A stretch of 55,027 bases of DNA from an uncultured Christensenella sp. (GTDB lineage: Bacteria; Bacillota; Clostridia; Christensenellales; UBA3700). The stretch is from positions 1 through 55,027 of the forward strand of contig CASDWJ010000035.1 in the NCBI GenBank assembly GCA_949284695.1, read 5' to 3'. The notes below the pieces were generated by a model. That model saw nothing but the letters and a program-made list of their open reading frames with translations, was not told the origin of the DNA and searched no databases. A program made the position numbers and the translations under genes. Positions 25,276 through 34,301 of this stretch are shown here, in pieces; within the stretch, counting starts at the first letter, position 1, and every line of letters begins with the position of its first letter.

Positions 25276-26604
25276 ATGAGAGACTTGCTTTACAGACGTA
25301 TCTGCATAGCCGTTCTGACGCTCGTTCTGTTGGCGGCGATTTTGGTCATGTCGGCTTCGTGCGATTTACACGACGATCCCGCAGAAGAAAAAGATCTGAC
25401 GGTTGAATTGTATTACGTCGCTCAGAGCAACGATCTCGTCGTAGACAACGAGAACAAGACGGCGACCTTTACCGTGAGCGACGATTCGGGAAAGTTCGGT
25501 CTTTAGGGGATAACTTTCCGCAACAATTCGGAAATCGTTTTCAAAGCGTATTCCGACCAGGAGCTTACCGAGGAGATCGAAAACGAAGTCGCGCTGTCGG
25601 CAGGCGAAAATATTTTTTACATACAGGCGTGGCACAAGGACGCTCCGTCCGCAAAAGTGACGTATACATTCACCGTGACCTGTCCTGAGGCGCACGTTCA
25701 CGCTTTCGGGGAATGGAAAGTTACCGTCGAGCCAACCTGCGAGGACGGCGTAAAGACGTTTGCTTGTCAAAGAGTCGGTTGCGGAGACAGCTATACCGAA
25801 CCGATCCCCGCTACCGGTCACTCCTTTATAGACGGCGTATGTCAGAATTGCGGTCTTAAATACGGCTACACGGAGGGATCGAGCTATGAGCTCAACGGAG
25901 AAGGCACGGCGTATACGGTCACGGGGATAGGGACGGCGACGGATACCGATATAGTTATCCCCTACGAATACGAAGGGCTTCCTGTTACCGCCGTCGGCGA
26001 TTATGCGTTCATTTTAAACGCAGATATCACAAGCGTTACGATACCTGAGGGCGTAACGAGTATAGGCATGTACGCATTTCAGTATTGCAGCGAATTGAGA
26101 TCTGTGGAGATCCCTGCAAGTGTGGAGAGTATAGGCACGTGCGCTTTCTATATGTGTGAGTCGTTGCAGTCCGTGGAAATTGCAAAGGATTCAAAACTCA
26201 AGAAAATCAGCGGCGGAGTGTTCAATGATTGCTATGCTCTCGAAGTCCTGAATTTGCCGGCGAGCGTTGTTGAGATCGAAGACGGAGCCATCTCAGGATG
26301 TACTTCTTTGAAGCAGATCACCTTTGCGCCGGGCAGTAAATTGGAACGTATCGGCGATTACATTTTCGCACAATGTAAGAAGCTGGAAAGTATAGTAATA
26401 CCCGAAAGCGTCACCTACATCGGCGCAACGCACGAATATACGCTTGCGGAAATATATTATGTCTGAGGTGCGGACGACTGGACTGCGGTAACGGGCGCGG
26501 GCAGTTTTGCAGGGAACGCCACGGTGTATTACTACTCCGAGAGCCAACCCGTACAAAGCGGAAATTACTGGCATTACGACGGGCAATCGATCGTCAAGTG
26601 GTGA
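25276..26604 (-). other. No minus-strand gene here; see plus-strand pseudogene
   Basis: The minus strand of this stretch shows no coding sequence with a ribosome binding site. Only the damaged plus-strand leucine-rich-repeat gene is supported. Confidence 0.5.
25276..26604 (+). pseudogene. Leucine-rich-repeat (BspA-like) surface lipoprotein, two in-frame stops
   Basis: AAAGGAG precedes ATG 25276 and the product starts with a signal peptide ending in a lipobox-like SASC. Frame 1 continues in sense through a TAG at 25504 (FGL-stop-GITFRNNSE) and a TGA at 26464 (IYYV-stop-GADDWTAV) to a TGA at 26602, ending NYWHYDGQSIVKW as BspA-like proteins do. Between them are a beta domain with paired Cys (CEDGVKTFACQRVGCGD, CQNCGLKYGY) and LRR_5 units (SVTIPEGVTSIGMYAF, SVEIPASVESIGTCAF). 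Both TGA and TAG are normal stops elsewhere in this DNA, so the gene is probably decaying. A GTCTTC/GAAGAC hairpin lies in its leader. Confidence 0.82.
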
Positions 26605-26692
26605 CGCTTGTTGCGGTCTGACCGACAACGGCACGTCGGAAATCCACGTAGTCTTTATGACAAAGTTTTAGTTACATGAGAGGATACGTTTG

Positions 26693-27409
26693 ATGGACAG
26701 AGGGAATTTTTTGCGCGACAGGCGCGAGCACAAGGGACTTTCGGTATCCGAACTCGCGAAGATGCTCAACATTTCCGAATGGAAGGTGGAGCGCTGGGAA
26801 GACGGCGAGACGCCGGATTCGGAGCATTTGCTCCTTCTTTCTTCGATACTGGGCGTGTCCGTAGAGGATATTTTGCGCGGAGGCGGCGCGACGGAGCAGT
26901 CGCAAGGCTATGCGCAGAAAGAAAGCGTGGAGAGAGAATCGGACGATCAGACCTTACGGTCGGGCGACCCCGTGAACGAGATCGATATAAAACCGAGCGG
27001 GCGCAACGGTTATTCTGCGGCGGAACGCAAGTTCGGATATCTGGTATTTACCGTTTTCGTAGCCGTTATAGTCATACAGCTTGCGATTCAGTTTTTCGGC
27101 TGGGTAAATCGCCCGCGCGAGATCACGCTTGAAAATTATAACGATTACATAGAGATAGACCTCGTGCCGACGAGAAATTTCAATTGTGACGAGCATATCC
27201 TTCGCATAACGGCAAAAGAGGACGTTAAAGGTCTCGATATCACTGTCAACGTCGCTTTTCACGATTTTCTCCAAGGCGATTACAGCGAGACGGTGAGTCT
27301 GAGCGGCAATCTTGTCGAAGGCGGCAAGTTGGAACAAACGGTGAAACTTCCGTTTTTCTCGTTTGATTCGGGATATGAGGTCGTATCCGTCACGGGAGGT
27401 TTGTCATGA
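26693..27409 (+). CDS. Membrane-anchored XRE-family regulator
   Basis: A 238-residue protein. Residues ~5-60 are an XRE helix-turn-helix (GLSVSELAKMLNISEWKVERWEDGETPD). A short linker precedes one transmembrane helix at about 110-134 (LVFTVFVAVIVIQLAIQFF), and the C-terminal ~100 residues form a predicted extracytoplasmic beta domain (SVNVAFHDFLQGDYSETVSL-like). This is the layout of a one-component membrane sensor-regulator. GAGAGG lies before ATG 26693. It overlaps the next gene by four bases (ATGA), so the pair is coupled. Target and signal unknown. Confidence 0.82.
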   Translation: MDRGNFLRDRREHKGLSVSELAKMLNISEWKVERWEDGETPDSEHLLLLSSILGVSVEDILRGGGATEQSQGYAQKESVERESDDQTLRSGDPVNEIDIKPSGRNGYSAAERKFGYLVFTVFVAVIVIQLAIQFFGWVNRPREITLENYNDYIEIDLVPTRNFNCDEHILRITAKEDVKGLDITVNVAFHDFLQGDYSETVSLSGNLVEGGKLEQTVKLPFFSFDSGYEVVSVTGGLS

Positions 27410-27717
27410 CCGAGAAGAAAAAAGACGTCGTATTTATGATATGTCAGATCGCGGTCGCGATCCTCGGACTGTTGTTTATGATCGTTAAGGGCAGATTCGC
27501 TCTTATATGGCTGTATCTGCTCGTAATGGCGGCGATCATTCCGTCGACCTATTTCAATTACAGTCTGTGCAGGTTTGAAAACAAGTGGCATTCCCGTTGG
27601 AACGAGGAAAAACCGTGCGACGGAGAGCCGAGCCTTTTCAAACTCCGTATGGGTAAGCTGAGCGAATGGGCATGTTATATCCTTGCCCTTGTCTTCGTAT
27701 TCCTGCCCGTGCAGTGA
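27406..27717 (+). CDS. Small three-helix membrane protein, partner of the XRE sensor
   Basis: A 103-residue hydrophobic protein with about three membrane helices (VVFMICQIAVAILGLLFMI, ALIWLYLLVMAAIIPSTYF, WACYILALVFVFLPV) and a hydrophilic loop between the second and third (ENKWHSRWNEEKPCDGEPSL). The start overlaps the stop of the membrane-anchored regulator, so it is probably co-translated and may form a complex with it. No family recognised. Confidence 0.7.
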   Translation: MTEKKKDVVFMICQIAVAILGLLFMIVKGRFALIWLYLLVMAAIIPSTYFNYSLCRFENKWHSRWNEEKPCDGEPSLFKLRMGKLSEWACYILALVFVFLPVQ

Positions 27718-27838
27718 CCGTAGCGACGTCGTTCAGGGCGTCGTCCGCGTATGCTCAGGCTTGCGCCGCGTGCCGGGTACGGAAGTTTTGAGATAAGTTC
27801 ATTGAATATGAAAATTTATAGCCAAACAGGGGGAAATT

Positions 27839-28042
27839 ATGTCCGAAGAATTGCAATCGTTGTCTGAAATTTTCAACAACCGCATTTTCCGCGTGCCTGA
27901 CTATCAGAGGGGGTATGCGTGGCGCAACGAGCAGTTGACCGATTTCCGGGAAGACGTCGTCAACCTGCCCGTGGGGAAAAACCACTATACGGGCGCGCTG
28001 TTTTGTGCGTGCGTCGTCACACGTTGCGGTTTTGCAAAATAA
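27839..28042 (+). pseudogene. DUF262 (GmrSD/restriction-type) N-terminal remnant
   Basis: AGGGGGAA precedes ATG 27839. The first ~54 residues match the start of DUF262 proteins: LSEIFNNRIFRVPDYQRGYAW carries the conserved nucleotide-binding motif region, followed by KNHYTGAL. After that the frame runs into unrelated residues and a stop, and nothing downstream continues the family. DUF262 is the nuclease/NTPase domain of type IV modification-dependent restriction enzymes and some other phage-defence proteins. What remains is only a fragment of a domain that is normally several hundred residues, so it is non-functional. Confidence 0.75.
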
Positions 28043-28100
28043 GACCCGACACGTGGATTATAACGATTTGTATATTATTGTAAAAATTTTTAATTTAGAC

Positions 28101-28129
28101 TTGTAATTTATATAGTTATATATTATATT
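28101..28129 (+). promoter_or_regulatory. AT-rich promoter region of the AAA+ fusion gene
   Basis: The 135-base gap before the fusion gene is very AT-rich. TTGTAA (28101-28106) with a 17-base spacer to TATATT (28124-28129) is the best fit, but other -10 choices exist nearby. Confidence 0.4.
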
Positions 28130-28177
28130 TATTATAGTGCGTCGATCGTACGCGACGTTTAACTCAAGAGAGGAGAT

Positions 28178-31100
28178 ATGAGCAGATACAGCAGATTATT
28201 CAACGTAATAATGAAAAAGTGCTTTGGCGGTAACGTCAAAGAAGTCAAAGCGGGAGAATTCGTGCTTGCGGTCATCAGAGTGCTTTCCACGCCTGCGGAG
28301 GATTTTGCAGAGAACGAGGATCAGATCGACGAGATAAAGGCGGAGCTTGAAAGTATAAGAGATTTTTTTGCAAAGCAGGAAATAGATCTGAAGAGTACCG
28401 AAGAAAAACTCGCCGCGTTCAAAAGAAGCGGCGCCGACGAGTGGGAGGAAAAGCTGGTATTCAAAAGCGTTCTTGACAGATGCGTCAAAGATAACGTCGC
28501 CCACGGAGACAACGTGTCGGCAGACAAGATCTGCCGCGCCATCTTCAAATACGACATGAGTCAGATCAACGAATGTATTGTGTACAACGAGGGCAAGGCG
28601 CCTGCCAAAACAGACCCGTTGTCGGATCCGATCTTTGAAGAGCTTGTCTTGAAAACATGGGCAGATATAAGCGGAGCAGGTGAAAAAAAGAAAGAAAAGA
28701 AAGAGGAGACGGAGCCTCGCGAACCGGCTGTTAAACCCGAGGAACTTCTGTCTGAACTGTCTGCGACCGTTACCCATGTCAGAGAGGAACTTGAGAAGAA
28801 CGTCTTCGGACAGGCAAAGGCGATAGATTCGTTCATATCCGGCTATTTTGAGGCGGAACTGCGCGCGGCTTCTATGAAAGAAAGGTCAAAACCCCGCGCT
28901 TCTTTCCTGTTCGCGGGACCTCCCGGAGTGGGCAAGACGTTCCTTGCAGAGCAGGTCGCCCGGGTGCTCGGTCTGCCTTTCAGACGCTTTGACATGAGCG
29001 AATACGTAGACCACGAGAGCAATATAGAATTCTGCGGATCGGACAAGGTTTACAAAAACGGCAAAGAGGGCAACGTGACGAGCTTTGTGGATGAAAATCC
29101 TCATTGCGTGCTTCTGTTCGACGAGATAGAAAAGGCTCACATCAGCATAATATATCTGTTCCTTCAGATGCTCGACGCCGGCAGGCTGAGAGACAATTTT
29201 ACAGACAAGGAAGTGTCTTTCAAAGACGCGATAATCATACTGACGACCAATGCGGGCAAGGAGTTGTACGAGGACGATTCGGTCAACCTCGCGTCCGTAT
29301 CGCGCAAAGCGGTGCTCAAGGCATTGTCGTCGGAAACAAATCCCGTGACCGGGGCAACCTACTTCCCGCCTGCGATATGTTCGCGTTTTGCTTCGGGCAA
29401 CGTCATCATGTTCAACAGAATGGACGCTTCTCAGCTTCTCAGAGTGGCGAACGGTGAGATGGACAAGTGCGCGAAAGAGATAGGCGCTTCTACCGGGCTG
29501 AGCATCGTGAGCGACGACAAGGTGCCTTACGTGATGCTCTATTCCGAGGGCGCGAACGCAGACGCAAGAACGGTAAAGAGCAAGAGCGGAGCGCTCGTAT
29601 ATCACGAGATATACGAACTGCTCAGACTCGTGAGAGGCAAGGGCGAAGACGAGGTCGCAAAACTTAAGAAGATATCGTTTGAAGCTGCCGTATCCGACGA
29701 CCGCGAGATCGCGCCGTACTTTAAAAAGAGCGGAGTCGCGACCGTGCTCGTGTTCGGAGACAAAGAACTTTACAAAAAATGCGCAGAGAAGATCAAACGC
29801 CACAAGGTGGTCTATGCCGCAAGTGCAGAAGCCGCCAAACGCATACTCGGCAATAAAGACGTCAGCTGCATCCTCTGCGACATCACCTATAAAAAGAGGA
29901 CCAAGGGAGATCTGCTCAATATAGAGGACGTGGATTCCGAGGGCAGAGATTTCATGAATTACGTCACTGCGCGCAATCTTGCGCCCGTCATCATCGTGTT
30001 CGAGAACGAGGGCGACATAGGCAAGGAAGAAGCGTATTCGCTGGCGCAGAGCGGAGCGAGATCGGTAGCGTACGTCAACGGCAGCGGGGACAAGAGCATC
30101 GACGCTTTCGTCAGCGCAGAGATCGAGGAGCAGTACCGCAACAGCTGTCTGCTCGACCTCGCAAAAGCCAACAAGATCATATCTTACAGGACGTCGCAGT
30201 CTTTGAGTGAGGACGGCAGTGAAGCGAGCATCACCTTCTTCGGGTTCAGAAAAGAGATCGCGCCCGACGCAGGCGACAACAAGAAGATACTCGACAACGT
30301 CAGCAAGCCCGACGTCAGGTTCGACGACGTCATCGGCGCAAAGGACGCTAAAGAAGAGCTGAATTATTTCATAGAATATCTTAAGGATCCCAAGAAATTC
30401 GTGCGCTCGGGCGTAAAGCCGCCCAAGGGCATACTGCTTTACGGCCCTCCGGGCACAGGCAAGACACTTCTTGCCAAGGCTATGGCGGGAGAGTCCGAAG
30501 TCACGTTCATCAGGGCGGAAGGCAACCAGTTCCTCAAGCGTTACGTGGGCGAGGGACCCGAGGCGATACACGATCTGTTCCGCACCGCGAGAAAGTACGC
30601 GCCGTCTATACTGTTCATCGACGAGATCGACGTGATAGGCAAAGAGCGCGGTATGTCGGAGCACGAGCATCACACAGACATTCTGACCGCGCTTCTGACC
30701 GAGATGGACGGTTTCAGAGTGGATTCGGGCAAGCCCGTATTCGTACTCGCCGCAACCAATTATTCGATCAAGAGCGGCACCAACAGGAGTCTTGACGACG
30801 CGCTTCTCAGAAGATTCGACAGGCGCATATACGTCGATCTGCCGGGCAGAGAGGAGCGCATGCAGTTCATCAGGAAAAAGGTCGCAAAGATAAAGAAGCA
30901 TTCGCTGACTCAGGGTATGCTCGACAACATAGCCATGCGCTCTACGGGAGCAAGTCTTGCGTCGCTCGACTCGATATTCGAACTCGCGCTCAGAAACGTG
31001 ATCAAGTCCAAAAGTCTTACGCTCACCGACGAGATACTCGAGGAGTCTTTTGAGATATTCAACAACGGCGAGGAGGTCAAGTGGGACGAGAGAGAACTTC

Positions 31101-31627
31101 TCAGGACCGCGCGTCATGAGGCAGGGCACGCGATAGTGCACAGACATTTCGGCAGAAAATCCACCTATATGACGATCGTCTCCCGTGGCAATCACGGCGG
31201 TTACAATCAGGCGCAGATTGACGAAAAGGGCGGCTATACAAAAGACGAACTGCTGTCTTTCGTCAGGGCAAGCCTCGGCGGCAGAGCGGCGGAGATCGTC
31301 TACTACGGAGAAAAGGACGGCATTTCAACCGGCGCTTCGGCAGACCTCGCCAATGCGAGCGGCATTGTCAAAGATATGATATGCACTTACGGCATGTACG
31401 AGGAGTTCGGGCAATGCGCTCTGTCCGAGATAAAGGCTGTGGGCAGCGAGATGATGGCACGCATTATCGCCAAGATCAACGATATACTCAAGGAGGAGCT
31501 CGCCAAGGCGGTCGATATCGTCCGCAACAACAAGGAGATATTTGACAAGCTGGTCGATAAGCTGATCGAAAAAAGCGCGCTCAAGACCGAGGAGATCGAG
31601 GAGATTCTCAAGGACGTAAAAAACTGA
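28178..31627 (+). CDS. Hsp100-type AAA+ / receiver-like / FtsH-type AAA+ metalloprotease fusion
   Basis: A 1149-residue cytoplasmic protein. Residues ~1-190 are helical and weakly Clp-N-like, then a basic/acidic linker. Residues ~200-420 are a ClpB-D2-like AAA+ module: FGQAKAIDSF, Walker A GPPGVGKT at 247-254, FDMSEYVD, Walker B LLFDEIEK with D315/E316, sensor ILTTNAG. Residues ~520-660 look like a receiver fold (VLVFGDK, CILCDITYK, PVIIVFENEG). Residues ~710-1149 are FtsH-like: Walker A GPPGTGKT at 756, pore motif RYVG, D815/E816, SRH RRFDRRIYVDLP, then zinc motif HEAGH at 980-984 and Asp1056 in STGASADLA. No transmembrane helix, unlike normal FtsH. GAGAGGAG precedes the ATG. Predicted unfoldase-protease. 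Confidence 0.9.
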   Translation: MSRYSRLFNVIMKKCFGGNVKEVKAGEFVLAVIRVLSTPAEDFAENEDQIDEIKAELESIRDFFAKQEIDLKSTEEKLAAFKRSGADEWEEKLVFKSVLDRCVKDNVAHGDNVSADKICRAIFKYDMSQINECIVYNEGKAPAKTDPLSDPIFEELVLKTWADISGAGEKKKEKKEETEPREPAVKPEELLSELSATVTHVREELEKNVFGQAKAIDSFISGYFEAELRAASMKERSKPRASFLFAGPPGVGKTFLAEQVARVLGLPFRRFDMSEYVDHESNIEFCGSDKVYKNGKEGNVTSFVDENPHCVLLFDEIEKAHISIIYLFLQMLDAGRLRDNFTDKEVSFKDAIIILTTNAGKELYEDDSVNLASVSRKAVLKALSSETNPVTGATYFPPAICSRFASGNVIMFNRMDASQLLRVANGEMDKCAKEIGASTGLSIVSDDKVPYVMLYSEGANADARTVKSKSGALVYHEIYELLRLVRGKGEDEVAKLKKISFEAAVSDDREIAPYFKKSGVATVLVFGDKELYKKCAEKIKRHKVVYAASAEAAKRILGNKDVSCILCDITYKKRTKGDLLNIEDVDSEGRDFMNYVTARNLAPVIIVFENEGDIGKEEAYSLAQSGARSVAYVNGSGDKSIDAFVSAEIEEQYRNSCLLDLAKANKIISYRTSQSLSEDGSEASITFFGFRKEIAPDAGDNKKILDNVSKPDVRFDDVIGAKDAKEELNYFIEYLKDPKKFVRSGVKPPKGILLYGPPGTGKTLLAKAMAGESEVTFIRAEGNQFLKRYVGEGPEAIHDLFRTARKYAPSILFIDEIDVIGKERGMSEHEHHTDILTALLTEMDGFRVDSGKPVFVLAATNYSIKSGTNRSLDDALLRRFDRRIYVDLPGREERMQFIRKKVAKIKKHSLTQGMLDNIAMRSTGASLASLDSIFELALRNVIKSKSLTLTDEILEESFEIFNNGEEVKWDERELLRTARHEAGHAIVHRHFGRKSTYMTIVSRGNHGGYNQAQIDEKGGYTKDELLSFVRASLGGRAAEIVYYGEKDGISTGASADLANASGIVKDMICTYGMYEEFGQCALSEIKAVGSEMMARIIAKINDILKEELAKAVDIVRNNKEIFDKLVDKLIEKSALKTEEIEEILKDVKN

Positions 31628-31687
31628 AACAGGGTGCGGCGCCAACCGCACGCAATAATAAAAACAATTTCCAAGGAGGGAAAAATA

Positions 31688-32161
31688 ATGGCAGACAAGC
31701 AGGCTAAGGCTGAAAAAGTCTACAAAACAATGGTAAAAGCTCTCAAAGAGAAAAACTGGCACTTTGAAGAGCGTGAACAGGATCTCACGATCGTATCCAA
31801 CTATTCGGGCGACGATATTCCCGTCAGATTCATCATCAGGATCGACGCAGGCAGAGAAGTCATCCAGTATCTTTCGCCGCTTCCGTTCAAAATGGACGAG
31901 AGCAAGCGCGTAGACGCGGCGGTCGCCGTATGCGTGGCAAACTACGGTCTCGTAAACGGCAGCTTCGACCTCGACATCAATGACGGCGAGATCAGATACA
32001 GACTTACCACGAGCTACAGTGATTGCGAGATGGGCGAGGGATTCTTCTACCAGATGATGGCTGTCGCCGTCATTACGACCGACGATTACAACGACAAGTT
32101 CATGATGCTCAACAAGGGCATGATGACTTTGCAGCAGTTTATCGATATGAGAAACAACTGA
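31688..32161 (+). CDS. YbjN-like protein
   Basis: A 157-residue soluble protein with the alternating pattern of the YbjN/type-III-secretion-chaperone-like fold: a first helix (KVYKTMVKALKEKNW), antiparallel strands (LTIVSNYSGDDIPVRFIIRID), a helix carrying KRVDAAVAVCVANYGLV, then strands and a C-terminal helix (MMLNKGMMTLQQFID). AAGGAGGG lies eight bases before ATG 31688. It follows the AAA+ fusion by 60 bases with no terminator between, and a terminator follows it, so the two form a two-gene operon. A substrate-adaptor or chaperone role for the fusion protease is inference. Confidence 0.8.
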   Translation: MADKQAKAEKVYKTMVKALKEKNWHFEEREQDLTIVSNYSGDDIPVRFIIRIDAGREVIQYLSPLPFKMDESKRVDAAVAVCVANYGLVNGSFDLDINDGEIRYRLTTSYSDCEMGEGFFYQMMAVAVITTDDYNDKFMMLNKGMMTLQQFIDMRNN

Positions 32162-32183
32162 CAATAGTCGGCACAAGACACAG

Positions 32184-32209
32184 CCCCGGCTCTGCCGGGG
32201 TTTTGTTTT
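32184..32209 (+). terminator. Terminator of the AAA+ fusion/YbjN operon
   Basis: Arms CCCCGGC / GCCGGGG with a TCT loop and TTTTGTTTT. Confidence 0.92.
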
Positions 32210-32293
32210 GCCCCGGACTGCGAGGACGGTTTGCCCCGCTTCAGCTCGCGGGGCGACGTTTGACAGCATGTTGTTCATACAATCAAGCTATAC

Positions 32294-32322
32294 TTGAAAA
32301 CGCACGGTCGATATGGTATAAT
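32294..32322 (+). promoter_or_regulatory. SigA-type promoter of the GNAT gene
   Basis: TTGAAA (32294-32299), 17-base spacer, TATAAT (32317-32322). Confidence 0.82.
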
Positions 32323-32372
32323 TCCCAATGTGACGGCAACAGTTTTACGTTGTTTAAAGGAGGGCATCTGTT

Positions 32373-32909
32373 ATGGAGTTTTTTAAGATCGGGAAAGACG
32401 GATCGGCGAAGATCTACGCGGCTATGCTTGAGAATTTCACGGGTGACGAATTGCGCGACCGTGACGACGCTTTTGCGGTCATGGACGACGTGAGATTCGG
32501 CATATACGGCGTTTCCGAAGGCGGCGCCGAAGTCGGCTTTATAAGTATATGGGCTCTCGGCGACGTGACTTTTGTCGAGCATTTCGTGATATACGCAGAC
32601 GTGCGCGGCGGCGGCATAGGCGGCAGGGCGATAGACGAGGTCTGCAAGAAGTTCGGCAAGGTCGTCTTAGAGGCAGAACTGCCCGTGGACGAGATTCAGA
32701 AAAGGCGCGTCGCTTTTTACGAAAGACACGGCTTTGTCGTAAATCCGCAAGCCTATATGCAACCCGCTTATCGCAGAGACGGCGCGTGGGTGCCGATGTA
32801 TCTGATGAGTTATCCTTGCGCGCTCACGGACTTCGACGGCGTAGTCGCACGGCTTTACGACGCGGTATATCGCGTGAAATACGACGGCGGTGCGGGAGAA
32901 AAGAGATAA
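32373..32909 (+). CDS. GNAT-family N-acetyltransferase
   Basis: A 178-residue acetyl-CoA-dependent transferase. The acetyl-CoA-binding segment is VRGGGIGGRAIDEVCKKFG (Q/R-x-x-G-x-G/A pattern), preceded by the FVEHFVIYADV strand and followed by AFYERHGFVVNPQAYMQP with the usual Tyr. AAAGGAGG precedes the ATG and the gene has its own promoter. Substrate (amino acid, drug, ribosomal protein or other amine) cannot be inferred. It stands alone between a terminator and the promoter of the next gene. Confidence 0.85.
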   Translation: MEFFKIGKDGSAKIYAAMLENFTGDELRDRDDAFAVMDDVRFGIYGVSEGGAEVGFISIWALGDVTFVEHFVIYADVRGGGIGGRAIDEVCKKFGKVVLEAELPVDEIQKRRVAFYERHGFVVNPQAYMQPAYRRDGAWVPMYLMSYPCALTDFDGVVARLYDAVYRVKYDGGAGEKR

Positions 32910-32993
32910 ACTGAGACAAAAAAACAGTCGTTGTCGGAAAAATCAATGCAAACGCGGCGGGAAACGGCGCGCTTCTTCCGAGTTTTTCGCGTA

Positions 32994-33022
32994 TTGACCT
33001 GCGCCGGCAAAAGGGGTATAAT
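32994..33022 (+). promoter_or_regulatory. SigA-type promoter of the exported MBL-fold gene
   Basis: TTGACC (32994-32999), 17-base spacer, TATAAT (33017-33022), then GAGGTG. Confidence 0.87.
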
Positions 33023-33041
33023 AATTGCGAGGTGTTGTGCT

Positions 33042-34049
33042 ATGTCAAAACTTAAAAAAGCTCTTATCATCACAGCGGCAGTCATCGGTATTCTCGTGCT
33101 GATGGCGGGCATAGTAGCGGGAAGCTGCGCGCTTTTCGGTATGGCGGTAGAGGACGATTTTATATTTGTCGCTTACGACGGAAGCAAGGGCGGCGACAGG
33201 ATACATTTCCTCGACGTCGGCAACAGTGACGCGATACTTCTCGAGAGCGACGGCAGATTCGCGCTCGTCGACTGCGGGGAGGACAACGACAACCCCCGCG
33301 GCTTTTCAAGTCTCGATCTGCAAGGGTACGAAGACCGCGTAGTGGACTATCTCAACGCATATTGCGCAGACGAGGACGGGCAGATATATTTAGAGTTCAT
33401 AATAGGCACGCACGCGCATTCCGATCATCTCGGCGGCTTCGACACTGTGCTGTCGCAGGACAATGTGCACCTTGAAAGGGCGTATTTAAAGCGGTATTAC
33501 GAAGACCGTATAAAGAGCAGCGAGGTCGAAGGCTGGGACAATAAAGAGGTCTACGAGCAGACTCTTGCCGCAGTAGAGGCGCAGGGCGCGGAACTGATAC
33601 AGGACCTCGAGGACGTCTCATTCACGTTCGGCAATTTTCAGATAACGCTGTTCAACGGGCAGGAAGCAGATCCCGACGATAAGGTCGGCGAAAACGAAAA
33701 TTCACTCGGGGTAATGGTGGAAAAAGACGGCTACAGAGTTTTCCTCGCGGGCGATCTGAACAACTTCGACGGCGACGAAAAGAGACTTGCGCCCGAGATA
33801 GGCAAGGTCGACGTGCTCAAACTGGGACATCACGGTTATCTCGGGTCGTCCACGCTCGGCTATATCAGGACACTCGACCCCGACCTCGCGATACAGACCA
33901 ACGACAATCCCGCCAACCTTTCGGTGCAGGTAGTCGTGACGATGATCAACATGACTCCGATCTATCAGACGGCTGAGCACGAAGGCATAATCCTCGACCT
34001 CGGCGACGTTGACAACATAAAGCTGTACGATCGGGTACATTTCAGCTAA
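33042..34049 (+). CDS. Membrane-anchored metallo-beta-lactamase-fold hydrolase (ComEC C-terminal type)
   Basis: A 335-residue protein. A single N-terminal helix (about 9-30, ALIITAAVIGILVLMAGIVAG) anchors it, with the catalytic part outside the membrane. The metal motif is THAHSDHLGG; further ligands lie in LAGDLNNF and LKLGHHGYLGSS. This pattern is the stand-alone version of the MBL domain found at the C terminus of competence protein ComEC, thought to degrade one DNA strand. ATG 33042 has GAGGTG in front; upstream in-frame codons lie in the promoter. A nuclease or phosphodiesterase role is inferred by family only. Confidence 0.87.
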   Translation: MSKLKKALIITAAVIGILVLMAGIVAGSCALFGMAVEDDFIFVAYDGSKGGDRIHFLDVGNSDAILLESDGRFALVDCGEDNDNPRGFSSLDLQGYEDRVVDYLNAYCADEDGQIYLEFIIGTHAHSDHLGGFDTVLSQDNVHLERAYLKRYYEDRIKSSEVEGWDNKEVYEQTLAAVEAQGAELIQDLEDVSFTFGNFQITLFNGQEADPDDKVGENENSLGVMVEKDGYRVFLAGDLNNFDGDEKRLAPEIGKVDVLKLGHHGYLGSSTLGYIRTLDPDLAIQTNDNPANLSVQVVVTMINMTPIYQTAEHEGIILDLGDVDNIKLYDRVHFS

Positions 34050-34245
34050 AACAGGTGCCCGTGTAGATTAAACGCACTATAAAAAGACAAAAACCGCGGT
34101 CTGTCGCAGATTTTCGCGAGGTGTCTGCCGAGGGATGAAAACGCGGAAAAGATTTTATCCGACTTGCACGTCATTCGCGCGCGGGTACGGAAAAAGTCGA
34201 AAAAACACTATTTTGCTCGCAAAAATTAAAGGTGATAAAATTTCC

Positions 34246-34274
34246 TTGCATTATATCCCGACAAATACTATAAT
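34246..34274 (+). promoter_or_regulatory. SigA-type promoter of the 81-residue protein gene
   Basis: TTGCAT (34246-34251), 17-base spacer, TATAAT (34269-34274). Confidence 0.8.
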
Positions 34275-34301
34275 TCGGCTTGTGTGGTTGGGAGGTCTCA
34301 T

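Noticed and set aside
25276-26604. Stop-codon recoding (TAG or TGA read as an amino acid)
   Set aside because: TGA ends many intact genes and TAG ends rnfC, the radical SAM gene and a phage gene, so both are ordinary stops.
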